DNA of 64,000 nt from Polyporus tsugae (GCA_024305745.1 JAHRBS010000008.1:124001-188000), one strand, 5' to 3'; numbered from the stretch's first letter, positions 47,401 through 60,317 are shown. Notes: generated by a model not told the origin, from the sequence alone. A program made the numbers and translations.

Positions 47401-50400
47401 ATGTCCCAAGGACAGCCTGGACGGTGCCGCCTGTATGGCACTCCCCAAGGGTGCCGCTTCGGCAATAGGTGCAAGTTCTCGCATGTCATTGGCGGTTCGA
47501 CACCATCGCGAGGGCCATCGTCCCCCGCTGGCTTCAACTCCTCGCCGTCGCGCAGCCGTTCACAAACCCCAGCCCCCAGGGCGCCTAGTCGATCAACCAG
47601 TGGCCGTGGTGGTGGTCCAGGACTGCAAGGTGTCCCCCGTAACGTCTGCCAGTTCTACTGGACCAGCGGAGCGTGCGACAGGGCATTCGACTGCTCGTTC
47701 CGGCACGTCAGAGGCACCACTGCGACAGGCGCCCAAGAAACTACCGCAGCACAGGGCGACAATAGCGGCGAGGAGGACGACGTCGTTGACTTTTTCTCAC
47801 CAGAAGGGCTGGCAGCCAGCGCTGGGTCTGTGCGCGAGGATCATCATACCATGAACCCGAGCGAAGTCCACAATCACTTGAAGGAGTTCCTGAGGGATAG
47901 CTACCGGTTCGAAACCGCGGCGCAGGTCCAGGGCTTTGTGCGCGTGCTGGCCAGTGTGAATGATAGAAACAAGACTTGGGTGCGTCTCCCGATCGCCATG
48001 CGAATGATATCACTCGACGCTGACACATTGGACCCTGCTTAGAACACGGAGAGCGCGCAAGCATTTCTAGAGACTGTGGTCAAGGCACGTCGCAGAGCCT
48101 ATCGCTCCCTTCCAGTTGCTAACGTCCATGTAGGGAAATTCGCTCCTTCGCATTGGAGATGCGCTTCGCTTCGAACCGGTGTCGGTCAGTTTTTACCAAG
48201 GCGCCCTCTCCTTCCAGAGAGGGTACTTTCCCATCTTCCAGTTTTTCTCGTCCGACCTCGTTCTCAAGTCCACATTGCACAAGAATATCAAGTATGAGCG
48301 CCTTCGTTCTTTCCGTTTCGTCATGCTCAATATTACGCAGCATGTCATACACCGTCATCAAGAACAATCACGACATCATCTTCGCAACCCTCAAAACGGC
48401 CCTCTCAGCCATGATCACCAACCGTTCTTGGAAGGACGTCAGCGGGTCCGCGTTCGGTCAGAATAATCTTGACGGGGTCGCCGTTTTCCGCACGTTGGCT
48501 ACAGTTTTCTTGCAGTGCGTATGTTGCTCAGCTTGTCGAGCGTCTTGCGGAACTTATGCTTCTCCAGATATTTCAATCGATACAAGGACGCTATCCGCAG
48601 TAACGCCGATGTTCCTCACTTCATCCTCCAGTTTGCCCACTGGTTCGATACTTGGGCAGACGGTGTCACGGCGTCGCCGCCTCGTTTCGAGGATCCCATT
48701 ACCTCAGCTCCTGCTAACACCCGCCGGCTCACTATCGACCATATTCATGAGGAGATCGACCGACTGACCGCAATAGTCGAGCGCGAGACCGGTGTCGTCC
48801 TGCGGCTCCAAAATGGGGTGCCAAAACCCACCATGACGGCAGCTCAACGCAGCCAAGCTCGGGCCACCCGGCTAGCACAGACGTACGACCCTCCCGGGGT
48901 GCTTCGTCCAGACGGACCGCGACACGATAACGACTCTCTCGATATCGAGGAGATCCGCATCGCCCCGACCCACGTGGAGCTGTTTTGCCCGGTACAGCCG
49001 TACCTTCCTGTCTTCAGTCGCGACGCCCCTCATCACCTTCCGGAAGACTCTATGGAACGGCATCTCGACATTCAATTCCGTCTACTACGCGAGGAGTTGA
49101 TGTAAGTAGTGTTCGCTGTTCAACACTCCACGCTGTACCTAGCTGACACCTGGATCTCTCACAAGCTCAAGCACGCGTGCGTCATTGACGGTCATTCAAG
49201 ACGACCTGCTCAAGATGTGGGCCGGCGGCCGGAAGAAGAGCCAGAAGACCCAACTCGAGAGTCTCGTCGAGAAGAAGGGCGGCGCCTACCGCACCACCGG
49301 ACGTGACTCCGTCTTCTTCCAGCTCTACACCAACGCCGAGTTCGTTCCGCGCCCGCCCGAGGCTACGCGCAAAGGGGTCTCTGTCAGCCTCGTCGTCGAC
49401 ACGCCGCCCGGCGGGACCGCGCGCGACAAAGACTGGAAGAAGCGCGTCGCGTACTGGGAACACAGCCGGCGCCTGCAGGGTGCGAGCCTCGTCGCGCTCG
49501 TCGTCGTGTCCGCCAACCGCACGTTCCGTGTCTACCTCGGCATCGTCGCGTCGTACGGCAAGGATATCTCCGAGTCCGCAAAGCACGAGCGGGACCGTGT
49601 TCAAGTCCGCATCGTCTTCTTCGACACCGACGTCGAGCTCATGGGGCTGCGCGGCGACCGGCTGTGCACTGGCAAGGCCGACTTCGCTGTGCTGGTCGAC
49701 AACAGTGTTATGTTCGAGTCTGTCCGGCCGTTCCTGCACAAATTACAGACCATCGAGCCGACAGAGATCCCGTTCTCACGATACATTGCACCGGGCGGGT
49801 CGATCAAGGACGTGCAGATTCTGCCACCCAAGTACGCGCTCGCGCCGGGGTTCAAGTTCAAGTTGCAGTGCTTGGCGAAGCCGGGTGAACCTCGGCCCAT
49901 TTCGGATCTCGACGTCGCGAACCCGCTCGCGGTAAGGAGGGCGCGTGACGAGCTTGTGAGGCTCAGTATCCTGGATCGTAGTCAAGCTGAGGCGGTCGTG
50001 GACACGCTGACAAGGGAGGTGTCGCTGATTCAAGGGTGAGTCAGGTCGTCGTCTTATGCGATATGCATATAGCTGACAACACTTTTACAGACCTCCGGGA
50101 ACTGGGAAGGTACGTGTATTGACTCCGAGTTGTCGCATTCCGTATTCTCATTCGAACATCTACATCTAGAGCTTTACGGCGAAAGAAATCCTCCGCGTCC
50201 TGTTCGCTACCAAAATTCGACCCATCGGTGAATTTCTGAGTCGATCGTCTGGTCCACTGCGCCTCCTGACATGCATGTTACACAGTTCTCATTGCCTATA
50301 CCAATCACGCACTCGACCACATGGTCACCTCCGTCCTCGACGCCAAGATCACTCAGAAGATTGTTCGCCTCGGCACACGCTCCTCGGACGAACGAATCGC

Positions 50401-53400
50401 GGAATATACCCTGGACAAGCTGGAGAAGCTTGCAGCAGCCTCGACGCTCGATCGGTCCATGAAGCGCCAGTACGCGAAGATGAAGGAACTCGAGGAACGG
50501 ATGACCAAGACGATGACCTCGATCCGGCTCCCGCTGCTCAACTGGGAGAAGATCGAGGAATATCTCGACATCCACTACCCGGAACACGCAGAGTTCATCC
50601 GCATGCCTCCGTTCTGGATTGTTGAGCTCGCGTCCCAGACGTGGGACGAGGAGGACGAGGAGGGCGAGTTCCAGAAGGTGGAGAGGAAGGGGAAGAACAA
50701 GAAGACAGTGGACAGCTCCGTGTCTAGAACGATGTACGGTATCTGGCGAGCCGGCGTGGACGTCGACTTCATCCAGCAGAAGCCGCCGGCTCCTCCCTCC
50801 GCGGCCTCCCAGAAGGGAAAACAAAAGCAGGTCGCACCAGTCGACGCACAGCCACGGTCGCTCCTCGCCGACCCCAGCGCATTCTTCGCCGCGCTCGGTT
50901 TCGCAGGCATGATTCCTCCGGTTCCTAGCAAGAACAGGCCTCTCAACGACCTCCTGGGGGACCCCAATGTCTGGCAGATGTCCCTCCCAGAGCGAGCACG
51001 CCTGGCCGCTGATTGGGAGTGGAAAATTCGCTCTCTCGCATACCTGTCGCAGCTCGACCACTACAAGAGTCTCAAGGAGGAATACAAGGAGGCGTGTCAA
51101 GAGCACGATGATATGCGCGACGAGGTTCGTGTTTCCGGTTCAGCATGTTGAGTTTCTAGACTCTAGTCCCTTACTGTGTACACCAGATTCGACGGCGGCT
51201 GCTCAGTCAGACGGACTTGATTGCGTGTACCACCACCGGTAAGTCCTAGTGATTTCCATGACTAGTATAAGCATCCCAGGACTCATATCATATCGTATCC
51301 GCCAGGGGCTGCGAGCCTGACCTCTCTTCTAAGTGTGAGTGTTTTACATTCGTTCCTCTAGAGTGTAGGTTCAATGTTCAATGTTCGCCACCAGAGCATC
51401 GCCCCAAAGGTATTGATGGTTGAAGAGGCTGGCCAAGTTCTCGAAGCTCACATACTTACGTCACTTGTCTCGTCCGGTGAGTCGCGCTTGATCATGTGCT
51501 CTGCGAGTCCAACTGACGTTCGAGCCCGCGTTAGTTCGGCACCTTATCTGCATAGGAGATCCCCAACAACTTCGTCCAACGATGGCAACCTTCAGTACGT
51601 TTCCAGTACATACTACTACATACGAAGGGAGCGTTACCTGACCCTTCTCGCTACTCCCAGCCCTGTCCATGGATAGCTCCATCGGAAACGAGCTGTACAA
51701 GTTCGATCGGTCCATGATGGAGCGTCTGTACGATGCTGGTTACCCCATGTCCCAGATAAACGTGCAGCGTCGTATGCGCCCGACGATCTCACACTTTATT
51801 AGGTATCTATCTCGATCCGTATGAGCCAGATTAATTCTTGAAGCTGACTCTAAGGCGTACAGGGAAATCCTATATCCGAAGCTCGAGGACAACGAACTCG
51901 TTACTCTTTATCCACCGGTGCAGGGCATGCAGCGGGACGTTTACTTCCTCAACCATCTCAACAAGGAGAATGGCACGGAAGACTCAGTTTCAAAGTTCAA
52001 CACATTCGAGGTGAGGGTTTGCGGAGCAAAATGACAGAACTTTGGTTGATAACTGTCGCCGTAGGTCGACATGATAAAGGATATGGTCCTGTACTTCCTC
52101 CGTCAGGGGGTGTACAGCGGACCTGGAGACATCGCGGTACTCTGTGCGTATCTCGGCCAATTGCAGAAGGTTCGCGCAGCCCTGCGTGACCTCAAGATCG
52201 CTGTTTCCGTCGACGAGCGAGACGCAGAGCAGCTGGCGCGGCAAGGACTTGAAGAAGAAGTCGAGTTTGAGGAGGTCCTTGTCGCCAAACACGTAAGTTG
52301 TGAAAACTTCGTGCTGAAGAAACATTTTGAAGTTCGTCATAGGTTCGCCTCGGGACAGTCGACATCTTCCAAGGACAAGAAGCGAAGATCGTCATCGTGT
52401 CTCTGGTGCGGAACTCCGGGCAAATCGACACGGAGTCAGCATCTATTGGTTTCCTCAAGGTCAGTAGACGCTATCGGGGGTTACGTGTCCACAATACTGA
52501 ACGCGCAATAATCTAGAGCCCGAACCGTATCAACGTTGCCTTGTCGAGGGCCAAGCATGGGTTATTCGTTTTAGGCAATGCCTCGAACCTCCGAAAGAAC
52601 CCGACGTGGTCGACGATCCTGGATGAGATGGAAAGCAGAGACCAAATCGGCCCTGGACTCCCTATTATCTGCCCTCGCCATCCTGATCAAGTCCGGTTGG
52701 TGTCCAAGCCAGGAGAACTCCCGCTTTACGCCCCTGCTGGCGGCTGCGTTCTGCCATGTGATGCTCGCCTCTCATGCGGGCACACCTGCCCGTCTGCGGT
52801 TCGTGTATAACCATTTTCCGACGATCTCCGCGAGACTGACTTGTCGTGCAGTGTCACGCTGTCCTGGACAACCACAGAAGCATGAAGTGCATGGAACCGT
52901 GCAACCGTACGCCGTGCCCTCGCCAGCACCCTTGTTCGAAGCGATGCTCGGACGATTGTGGCAAGTGCGAGTTTCCGATGTACTCTATTCCACTTCCTTG
53001 CGGTCATACAGCTCCGAAGATTCCCTGGTGAGTAACGCGAGGCTTTACAATACATCTGACGTATTTTCTCACCCATTACAGCCATATGCTCGAGGACCTC
53101 GCATCCGTCAAATGTTCGAAGCAAGTACGCAAGCGGCTCCCTAGTTGCGAACATTCGGCCATGGTGGCATGCCACGAAGACCCGGCGACCATCCACTGCT
53201 TCGAGCCCTGCGGAGGAACACTTCAATGCTGCTCAAGGACTTGCAAGGCGTTCTGCTCGGCATGTCAGTCGCAGATCATCCAACACGGTGGAGCTGCAGC
53301 TAGCAGGGTCTCCCGCACACATCACATCGGCCATTCGTGTGAGCGGTTGCTCTACTGCCAGCACAAGTGCGGCCGCGATTGCGCGAAGGAGCATCAATGC

Positions 53401-55489
53401 AACACGGAATGCCGCCAGGCGTGTCGTCAGAAATGCCCTCATCATAAGTGCCTGGAGCCGTGCTTTAAGCCGTGCGCTCCTTGCATGAAGGAGTGCGAGT
53501 GGTCCTGTGCTCATTTCACATGCCCGGTACTTTGTGGTTCTGTACGTTTCTGTCCATTTACTGCGATACGACTCAAGCTCATCACTACTAGATCTGTTCC
53601 CGCCTTCCGTGCGACGAACCGTGCACGAAGTCGTTGAAGTGCGGCCACCCCTGTCCCTCTGGTACGGACTTCACCTAATGACCTGACCTTTCAAAGACTA
53701 ACAAATGTGACAGTGTGCGGCGAACCATGCGCGACCCAGAAGTGTGTCGTGTGTCTTCCGGCAGAGCGAAGGACGGATATCGTGGACTTCATCATGCAGC
53801 GCCGTTTGGAAGAAGTCGACTTGGAATCCACAGACGTCAGCGACAGACTTATCACTCTCGCGTGCGGACATATATTCACCGTCGAGACGCTCGACGGACA
53901 CTGCGACATGCAAGCGTACTATGACATTGATCCAATGGGCTGTTTCCTCGCTCTGAAGTCGCCGCCTGTCAACTACCAAACACCGCCAACCTGTCCTACG
54001 TGTCGCGGCCCTATTACTGCTCTGCGCTACGGCAGGATCACGAAACGCGCCACACTCGATATCCTGGAACAGAATGTCGCCAGCACTATGTCCGCCGCCC
54101 TCGACAAGTACAGCCCCTCTGTCTCCGAGTACGCATCCAACATTGCGGACTACCAAGACCTCGCAAAGAAGCTCCAGGTCGAGGCTAAGCCTGAAGCTGA
54201 ACTCGAAGATCGGCCAGTCGCTCGGAAGGACTTTTCCTTCACACAGAACGGCCCTCTTTCAGCTAATGCCTTTGACTTGGAAGGGATGCAGAAGGCACAC
54301 GGCATCCTTCTCGAGGAGGCCCGCGCTTGGCATCAAGTTGTCAAAGACTTGGTTAATACCTACCGGCAGGTCGTGAAGATCGCCAACACGCGTGGAGCCC
54401 ATGTCAAGGCGTACGAGGCTGCTCTCTCCACCCTCTTCCGCATCGAGATGCAGGAAATCGCCGCAGATCCCGCCCGAGCGACCGATGCGCCTGAGCCGAT
54501 GGCACTGGTCGTTGTCGACCGCAAGGTTGGTCAACCACCACCGAAGGCGGACGTCCGGTTCCAGATCGAGGCGTACTTCCTCTCGTTGGAGCTCCGCTCC
54601 GTCCTTTCGCAGATCGCACAGTCCCGAGTCGAGGGCTTGTCGCAGACTTCCAACGATCCGGACGTGCTGCAGCACCGCGAGCTCTGGACATGCTTCATCA
54701 GCTTCCTCTACGAGTCCTGCACGGCCGATGCCGAGAAGGCCGCGACGGTCGCGAAGAATTCTTCGGCTTCTCGTCAGGCGGCGCGCGCGGAAATCCACAG
54801 ACTGCGGTTCGCGTTCGAGGGGTTCAGGTGGAAGATCCTGTGCGAACGCTCTGACCGCTTCCGCGCCGGCGTTCTTGACACAGCCGAGCGCGGGAGGCTC
54901 TGCCGCAAAGTCGCGGACTACAAGCGCGATTTGGCTCAGAGCTTGAAGCATCTCGAGCAGACGTACCTCCGTGCGCGTCCTTCGGAGACCATGGACGACT
55001 TGAAGAAGGAGAGGCTATGGCTGGCCGAGAACTGCCGTACGAAGGTCGAGGCGTGGGAGAACGAGTGCACCAATCTGGAGGAGTTTGTCGACAAGGGCGG
55101 CTTCTACCAGCCAATGACCCTCCAGGAGCGGGAGGAGATCATCAAGGCGTTCGGGTTCTGTGAGTATCTGTTGCACCTGTCGTCGCCTTAATGGCTAACG
55201 GATATTGCAGCGCATCGAGGCCACTTCTACAACTGCGAGAACGGACATACGTTCGTCATCACAGAAGTAAGTGACGTTATGTTTTGAGGTTGTAGGCCGG
55301 TCGGTCGAGCTGAGCTGTTCGTAGTGCGGCGGCGCGATGGAAGAAGCGAGGTGCCCGGAGTGCAATGCCCCTATCGGGGGCTCGGACCACAGGCTGAATG
55401 CAAGCAACACTCGCGCGACCGAGTTCGAGGCAATCGCGAGACGGCACGGTTCTCTTGATGGAGCCTTTCCCTGGACGCGAGGTGCTTGA
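47401..55489 (+). CDS. ZNFX1: NFX1-type zinc-finger helicase, ZNFX1-like
   Basis: Large SF1 RNA-helicase-type protein, about 2,000 residues in many exons. The N-terminus has two CCCH fingers (CRLYGTPQGCRFGNRCKFSH and CQFYWTSGACDRAFDCSFRH). A ZNFX1-type middle follows (APHHLPEDSMERHLDIQFRL, QDDLLKMW). The helicase core has Walker A GPPGTGKS, built across a 19-nt exon at 50091-50109, then AYTNHALDHM, Walker B-like LMVEEAGQVLEAH, ICIGDPQQLRP, QINVQRRMRPTISHF, TVDIFQGQEAKIVIVSLVR and RINVALSRAKHGLFVLGN. Next come NF-X1-type Cys/His repeats (for example LSCGHTCPSAV, CSKRCSDDCGKC) and a RING-like CGHIF..CPTCRGPI. The C-terminus has an RZ-type finger (HFYNCENGHTFVITECGG with CPECNAPIGGSDHR). ZNFX1 and relatives act in RNA silencing and antiviral RNA sensing. 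The start is the ATG just before the first finger; an in-frame ATG at 47221 is less likely. No frame breaks were found. Confidence 0.92.
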
Positions 55490-56759
55490 AGCGGGCGTAG
55501 TGTCCATTATCGTATCCAAGGCGGAGGTGTCGGATGCATTGCTCTGACTGTGCGTCGGTTGTGGACAAGGTGCACTCAAATACTTGATGTGTCGCGCAGT
55601 ATGGCACAGTAGTATAGCATTGACGGACGGGCTCGAACTAAAGTTGTAAGTAGACATAGACATCTTGTACAAGTAGACTTGTAGAAATGACAATTCATAT
55701 CGTGTACGCTACGATATTCTCGACGCTGACCGAGTCACGTATGATCGGTGTAGACAGACCCATCATAGCATGCTCGAAAAGACGACAAGTGCATAGCACC
55801 ACGGCGGACTATCGATGCGACAGACCAACAAACCTCGTGGAGGTCCTTAACAGCGTCCAACGGTATCTCCTCTAGGCGAAGTCTGCATCAGTCACAACGA
55901 AAAGATCAGCCAGACTACCACTGCACCATAACAAACCAGAACCTGTGCTGGCGCAGCGCAGCGGCATTATACACATATGCCAGCACCTTGCTCTAATCCT
56001 CCCCGGCGACCAATGGCCCCTTGCTAATCGGCTCATCTCCCAGGCAAATACCATCGCGTTCGCACCCAGCCTCTGCAGCAGCACGTCGAACGCCAGACAC
56101 CCCGCGAGTCATCGCTCCGCACGCCGCACGACCCTGTTGTCCAGCCCGGGCATCTCCTCAAGTTCGCCATTGGCTCCCATACAGGTGCGAACGCACACGC
56201 AATGAGAGTCTGCAAGCTGTTGATTCTCCTGCTCCAACCGACGCCATGTATGTTAGGAATCTAGATATCTTCTGGAGGGCCGTCGGTTGTTTCTCATTTA
56301 ACAGTGTTCCATTCGCCTCTCCGCCGCATGCACCACCATGCTGGCACAAGCAGCACTCTGCCATTCTCCGTGCACATATGCACCGTAGCTCCTCAACGTA
56401 GCTACCTCCAACGTGTTTCCGTGCAGCGTGCGGATGTCGTCGGGGGATGGGATCTCCCTCGACCCAGACTGATGCGACAGCGCAACGGTAATACGAGGGA
56501 ACGCAGTGGATGACTACAACGAGCCCGGACAGAAACCATGGAGAACGATGACTTACCAGCGAACAGTCCCATAGTATGATAGAGCTGTGGCTCCGCCGAG
56601 CACGGTCCGAAGGTGCAAGACCGTGACAGGACTCGGATTGGCGAGTTTTCGGCGCAGAAAAGCCGACTCCCACGCCACAATGTCAGGGCGTCTAACATGC
56701 CTTATCGGGGCGAGGTCCGTGCACCAGCAGCAGTCTTTTCTCCTCCTCTCTCCACTACC

Positions 56760-56763
<4 letters not shown>

Positions 56764-56799
<36 letters not shown>
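56764..56799. repeat. CT dinucleotide microsatellite, about 18 units
   Basis: Uninterrupted CT repeat visible in the sequence. Confidence 0.95.
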
Positions 56800-56801
<2 letters not shown>

Positions 56802-56859
56802 GACAGTACGTCATCCTTCTTCTATACACTTGTTTCTTTGCGACGCTGCTGGATGCCGC

Positions 56860-57410
56860 CGGCCACTGGGGGGCAAGACACACTCATTGGGATTAATGCA
56901 AGTGAGTACGTTCTAAATAAAAGTGAAATTGGCTCTATTCCATTACATCGGTGTGGATGAGTATGCGCGATGCCCTATCGGCTTGATCTTTGGGTGCCAT
57001 TCATTGGCGGCTCGAAGGCGGGAGGGTGGGCCCCCTCCCGTGACAGCAGCTCGAGAACTCCCTGAGATCTCAGCACCATCAATCGCGGCAATGTTACATC
57101 GTTGGCAGGCCAGGTGTTTATGGGAGGTCGGATGCGCGAACTAGGTCGCGCATTCATAGGCAATTGTGCTGCACGATTGTTTCATCTGTGAAACGGAAAC
57201 CCGCTATCACAGAATCTCACAGTATATCAACTGCGAGATTATCGCCATGCGAATGCATTGCGTCCGCAAACGGCCTGCGTACGCCAGCGCAGAATCGTCT
57301 CTGTTGCAACGTTATCGAGTACGAGGGGCACCCATCTCTTAGTATACCACTCTTGTACTTGCTCTTGTTGCCTCTCCTGCGTCAGAGCTCTCACCCTCTT
57401 TTTGTAGGCA
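56860..57410 (-). repeat. Dispersed repeat, arm 2 of the inverted pair
   Basis: Reverse-complement match to 4228-4755, for example GGCTTGATCTTTGGGTGCCA near 56980 and GTTATCGAGTACGAGGGGCA near 57311. The 3' end of the arm fades into unrelated sequence. Confidence 0.75.
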
Positions 57411-57816
57411 TTTTTCATCCACCGTCGTCAATGCCAAGTACAGGGGTCCTCGACGTTCCCTGGCTGTATTCAAGCCGCCGACCACCCTCTCTTATTCAAG
57501 ACTCTCCTGCGGTATGTCTGACCTATCTCTCGGTTGTGGTCCCATTATCCCGCCTCCATGGTTGCTTCTCTCTCCTATATTCGTCACGATTGGTACGGAT
57601 CTCGAGTACGTCTGCATGTTTGTTTGTATATCACATCGCAATATTATTATTAGCATATTCTCCCCCTCCGGAATACTCTTTGTCATACAGCGGGATATAA
57701 CGAAATCCTCGGTGAGCACTGAGTACCCTTCCCAGCTCTACCATGTCACCCCTTCCAGTCCCCTTCCCCTTGCCCTCGTTCTCTCAGCCACCTCACTAGC
57801 CGACCCTCCAGATGCT

Positions 57817-57900
57817 TGCCAAAGCCGTTGAACACGACTTGATTCTGACAGAGCTCCTTTACCAGAAACGGCGCCATGTCCGGTCGCTCCTTGTTCGGAA
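57817..57900 (-). pseudogene. Fragment related to the hypothetical gene at 41 kb
   Basis: The minus frame reads LVKELCQNQVVFNGFGKHL, against LVKETCQTQVVFNGFGKHL at 41.3 kb. The match ends on both sides, so it looks like a transposed or captured exon piece. Confidence 0.5.
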
Positions 57901-58377
57901 TGTCCGTCGAACGGACGCGTGCGCACGTCCTCCAAGCACGGTGCCAAGGGTCCGGTTCGGAGAGCCTGGAACGGCCCGGGCCGCAGCTGACGGCCATGCA
58001 GTGCTCTCTCTCTTCAACGTTCACTGACACCCTCCCCTCATTCTCCCTGTCGCGAATCGCGACTATAGCAATACGGTGACCTTTGATGCATGTGTCTCGT
58101 CACTCTCACCGGAGGTGCCTCCTCGCACTCCTTCCTTTCTGCCAACTCACATGTCCGCGCCCCCGCACAGGGACGAGTTCCGTCTGCAGCCATCTATGCC
58201 AGCGTGATGATCTGGGACCCTGCCACAGCAGAATAATCTAGAGGACATCACCTTGGATAGTGTATAGTATTACCTGATGAAGTGCTACACGAGGCCGCCC
58301 TTCTATGTTGGCGTCGAATGCCGAATTGTGGAAGTTTGCATGCCAATCGGCGAGCCGGGGGGTATGTGTCGAAGGCG

Positions 58378-58385
58378 TATATAAA
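58378..58385 (+). promoter_or_regulatory. TATA box of SIM gene copy 3
   Basis: TATATAAA about 170 nt before the ATG at 58554, leaving room for a leader with a short intron. Confidence 0.5.
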
Positions 58386-58553
58386 CCAGATTTCCTGGTT
58401 GCTCGTCTACCCATTCGTCCACCACCGCGTGCGCCCATAGCCCTAGTGGTGAGTCCTCGTTATCCCTCTCCGCAGCTGTGCTAACACCCCTCGCGCCACT
58501 ACTAGATCCGAGTCGACCTCGACCAAGCCGACGTCTTCCTCGATAACGCGACG

Positions 58554-60151
58554 ATGAGGTGCCACAAACAGCTCCTCGCCGGAGAGATCCAACAAATGCC
58601 ACTCCTGCAGCAGCTAGGACAACCTGAGTTGTTCTGGCAACCGTATCCGAGTCCACCACAGGCCATGTTCAACCCTTGGATGGCGGCGTCCCAGTACCCG
58701 ACGGTGGGTCCGTCGCCACCGTCTCAACTGCCATCCCAACTTGTCCCTAGCCTAGGCGAACAACCGTTTTGGTTCCAGGCCCTTGTGCCAGCCGTCTCGA
58801 AGGAAATCAAGAACGACGCCGGGATGAAGGCGGCTGCAGCGGATGTCGACGAGAGGATGGCAGCACCCGCAGACCTATCTGCCGAGGACGAGAGGACGCT
58901 CATCGACGCTCTCAAGAAGCACAAGGAAGGTGGAGTGACGATGCAGCAGGTGTTCGAGGAGCTTAGTAGCCAGGTAAGCTTCGGACGAGGTCAATCGAGT
59001 ACACGGCCACTGATCTCACGCGCGACCGAGTCTAGAAGAACGGCCATCCGGAGATAAGTGGGTGCTGTTTTTCTCATTCCGTGCGGTTATGGACTGGCTA
59101 ACGGTGCCACCAGTGTGGAAGACGTGGTTCATCGCGAACTTCGAGAAGATCAATTCCAAAGTCGCCTTTAATCCCAACGTTGAACGCGCGTCCGAGTCGG
59201 CAGGCGGTACTAGATCTACTGGATTAGGCGGTCGGGGGATGCCAGTGTCCCGCACCCACTCAATGTCCAACAATCGACCCTCACGGTCTTCGACGATCAT
59301 CGTCACCGACGAACGGTCCAATTCTCGGTAAGATAGATATCCTCCCATGCGTACTTATGCGTACACGCCTGACCCTCATCGCCCTATATCCAGCGAAGAG
59401 TCGGGATCAGAGTGGGAATGGGAAGAATTGAGCGACGACCAAGGATCTTGGAACCCTCACGACTCGGCCCGGGGCAGGTCGGCCTCTCGCAATGCTCCAC
59501 CGCCCCGCGCCACGACGAACAGCAACACTGCGGCGCCGACCAGCCTGAGTGCTCGCCCTGCACGCGTGGCGCGCGCACGCAGGCAGCCCCATCGAGTCAC
59601 GGACGCCGATCTCCGCGCGATGGCGCTGTACCGGTTCGAGAAGGGCGACGACTGCGAGGTCCGACGCTACAGCTACCCCCACTGGCGCGAGTTCGCGGAG
59701 CGTCCAGAGGTCGGTACCGTGACCTATGTACCTGTCTTGCGAGTCGGACACGGCTGCTGATCATCCCCACCTCTGGCTTCCTAGAACCGCAAGCGAACGT
59801 TGGCAGCCTGGACTTGCATCCCGCGAGCCGCGAGCCATGCAGCTGGTACGTGCACACACTATGAACTTGAGTGCGCCGATCCTCGAGTTTTTTTTTTCGC
59901 TGACTCCGAGTTGAAACGGAACTTGAACTTGCATGATAGCGATCGAACGGTATGTGAAGGCGTACCAGCTGCTGGCCGAGGCCGAGGTCGTGGAGTCCAA
60001 GGCTGTTCTCTCCTCTCCAGGCCCGGGAGCTGAGAGGCAGCTTCCTGTCGTCACGGCTGTACAGAACGGTGACTCGGAGCACATCAAGAGAGAGATTCGA
60101 GCGGTGGACCCGGAAGATGTCATCGACTTGACTATTGAGACAGAAGAGTAG
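58554..60151 (+). CDS. Putative nuclear protein with Myb-like segments and C-terminal SIM, copy 3
   Basis: Exons 58554-58973, 59036-59057 (22 nt), 59114-59327, 59394-59709, 59785-59845 and 59940-60151, all in phase and matching the plan of the genes at 15500-17031 and 17805-19372. Segments are PPQAMFNPWMAASQYP, EDERTLIDALKKHKEGG, QQVFEELS, KNGHPEI, WKTWFIANFEKINSKV, the acidic SEWEWEELSDDQ, TDADLRAMALYRFEKGDD, HWREFAERPE, RKRTLAAWTCIPRA, AIERYVKAYQLLAEAE, and the end DPEDVIDLTIETEE. The IDLT core with flanking acidic residues is a SUMO-interacting-type motif. The NLS-like KRKK of the other copies is reduced to KRE here. It lies 43-39 kb from the tandem pair and on the other strand. Confidence 0.85.
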
Positions 60152-60317
60152 ACGGGGGTACGTATCGGGCTCGCTGGCGTTAACGTTTAGATTCAGTATA
60201 GAGTGTGCGCATGTTCCTGGAGTTTTTCTTCTCGACTGGTATTGACGACTGGTTAGCGTGTTTCGTGCTCTGCCAAGGGTGTCGATCATAGGGCGAATGC
60301 GACCGGATGCCACTTGG

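Larger units (their letters stand above)
55490..58553. other. Long gene-free stretch with repeats
   Basis: 3.1 kb without a supported gene. Holds a CT microsatellite, arm 2 of the inverted repeat, a fragment related to the 41-kb hypothetical gene, and a TATA box for the next gene, each listed separately. Confidence 0.6.

Noticed and set aside
49182..49739. Minus-strand frame of 185 codons inside the helicase gene
   Set aside because: Shadow produced by GC-rich codons of the helicase; no independent motif.
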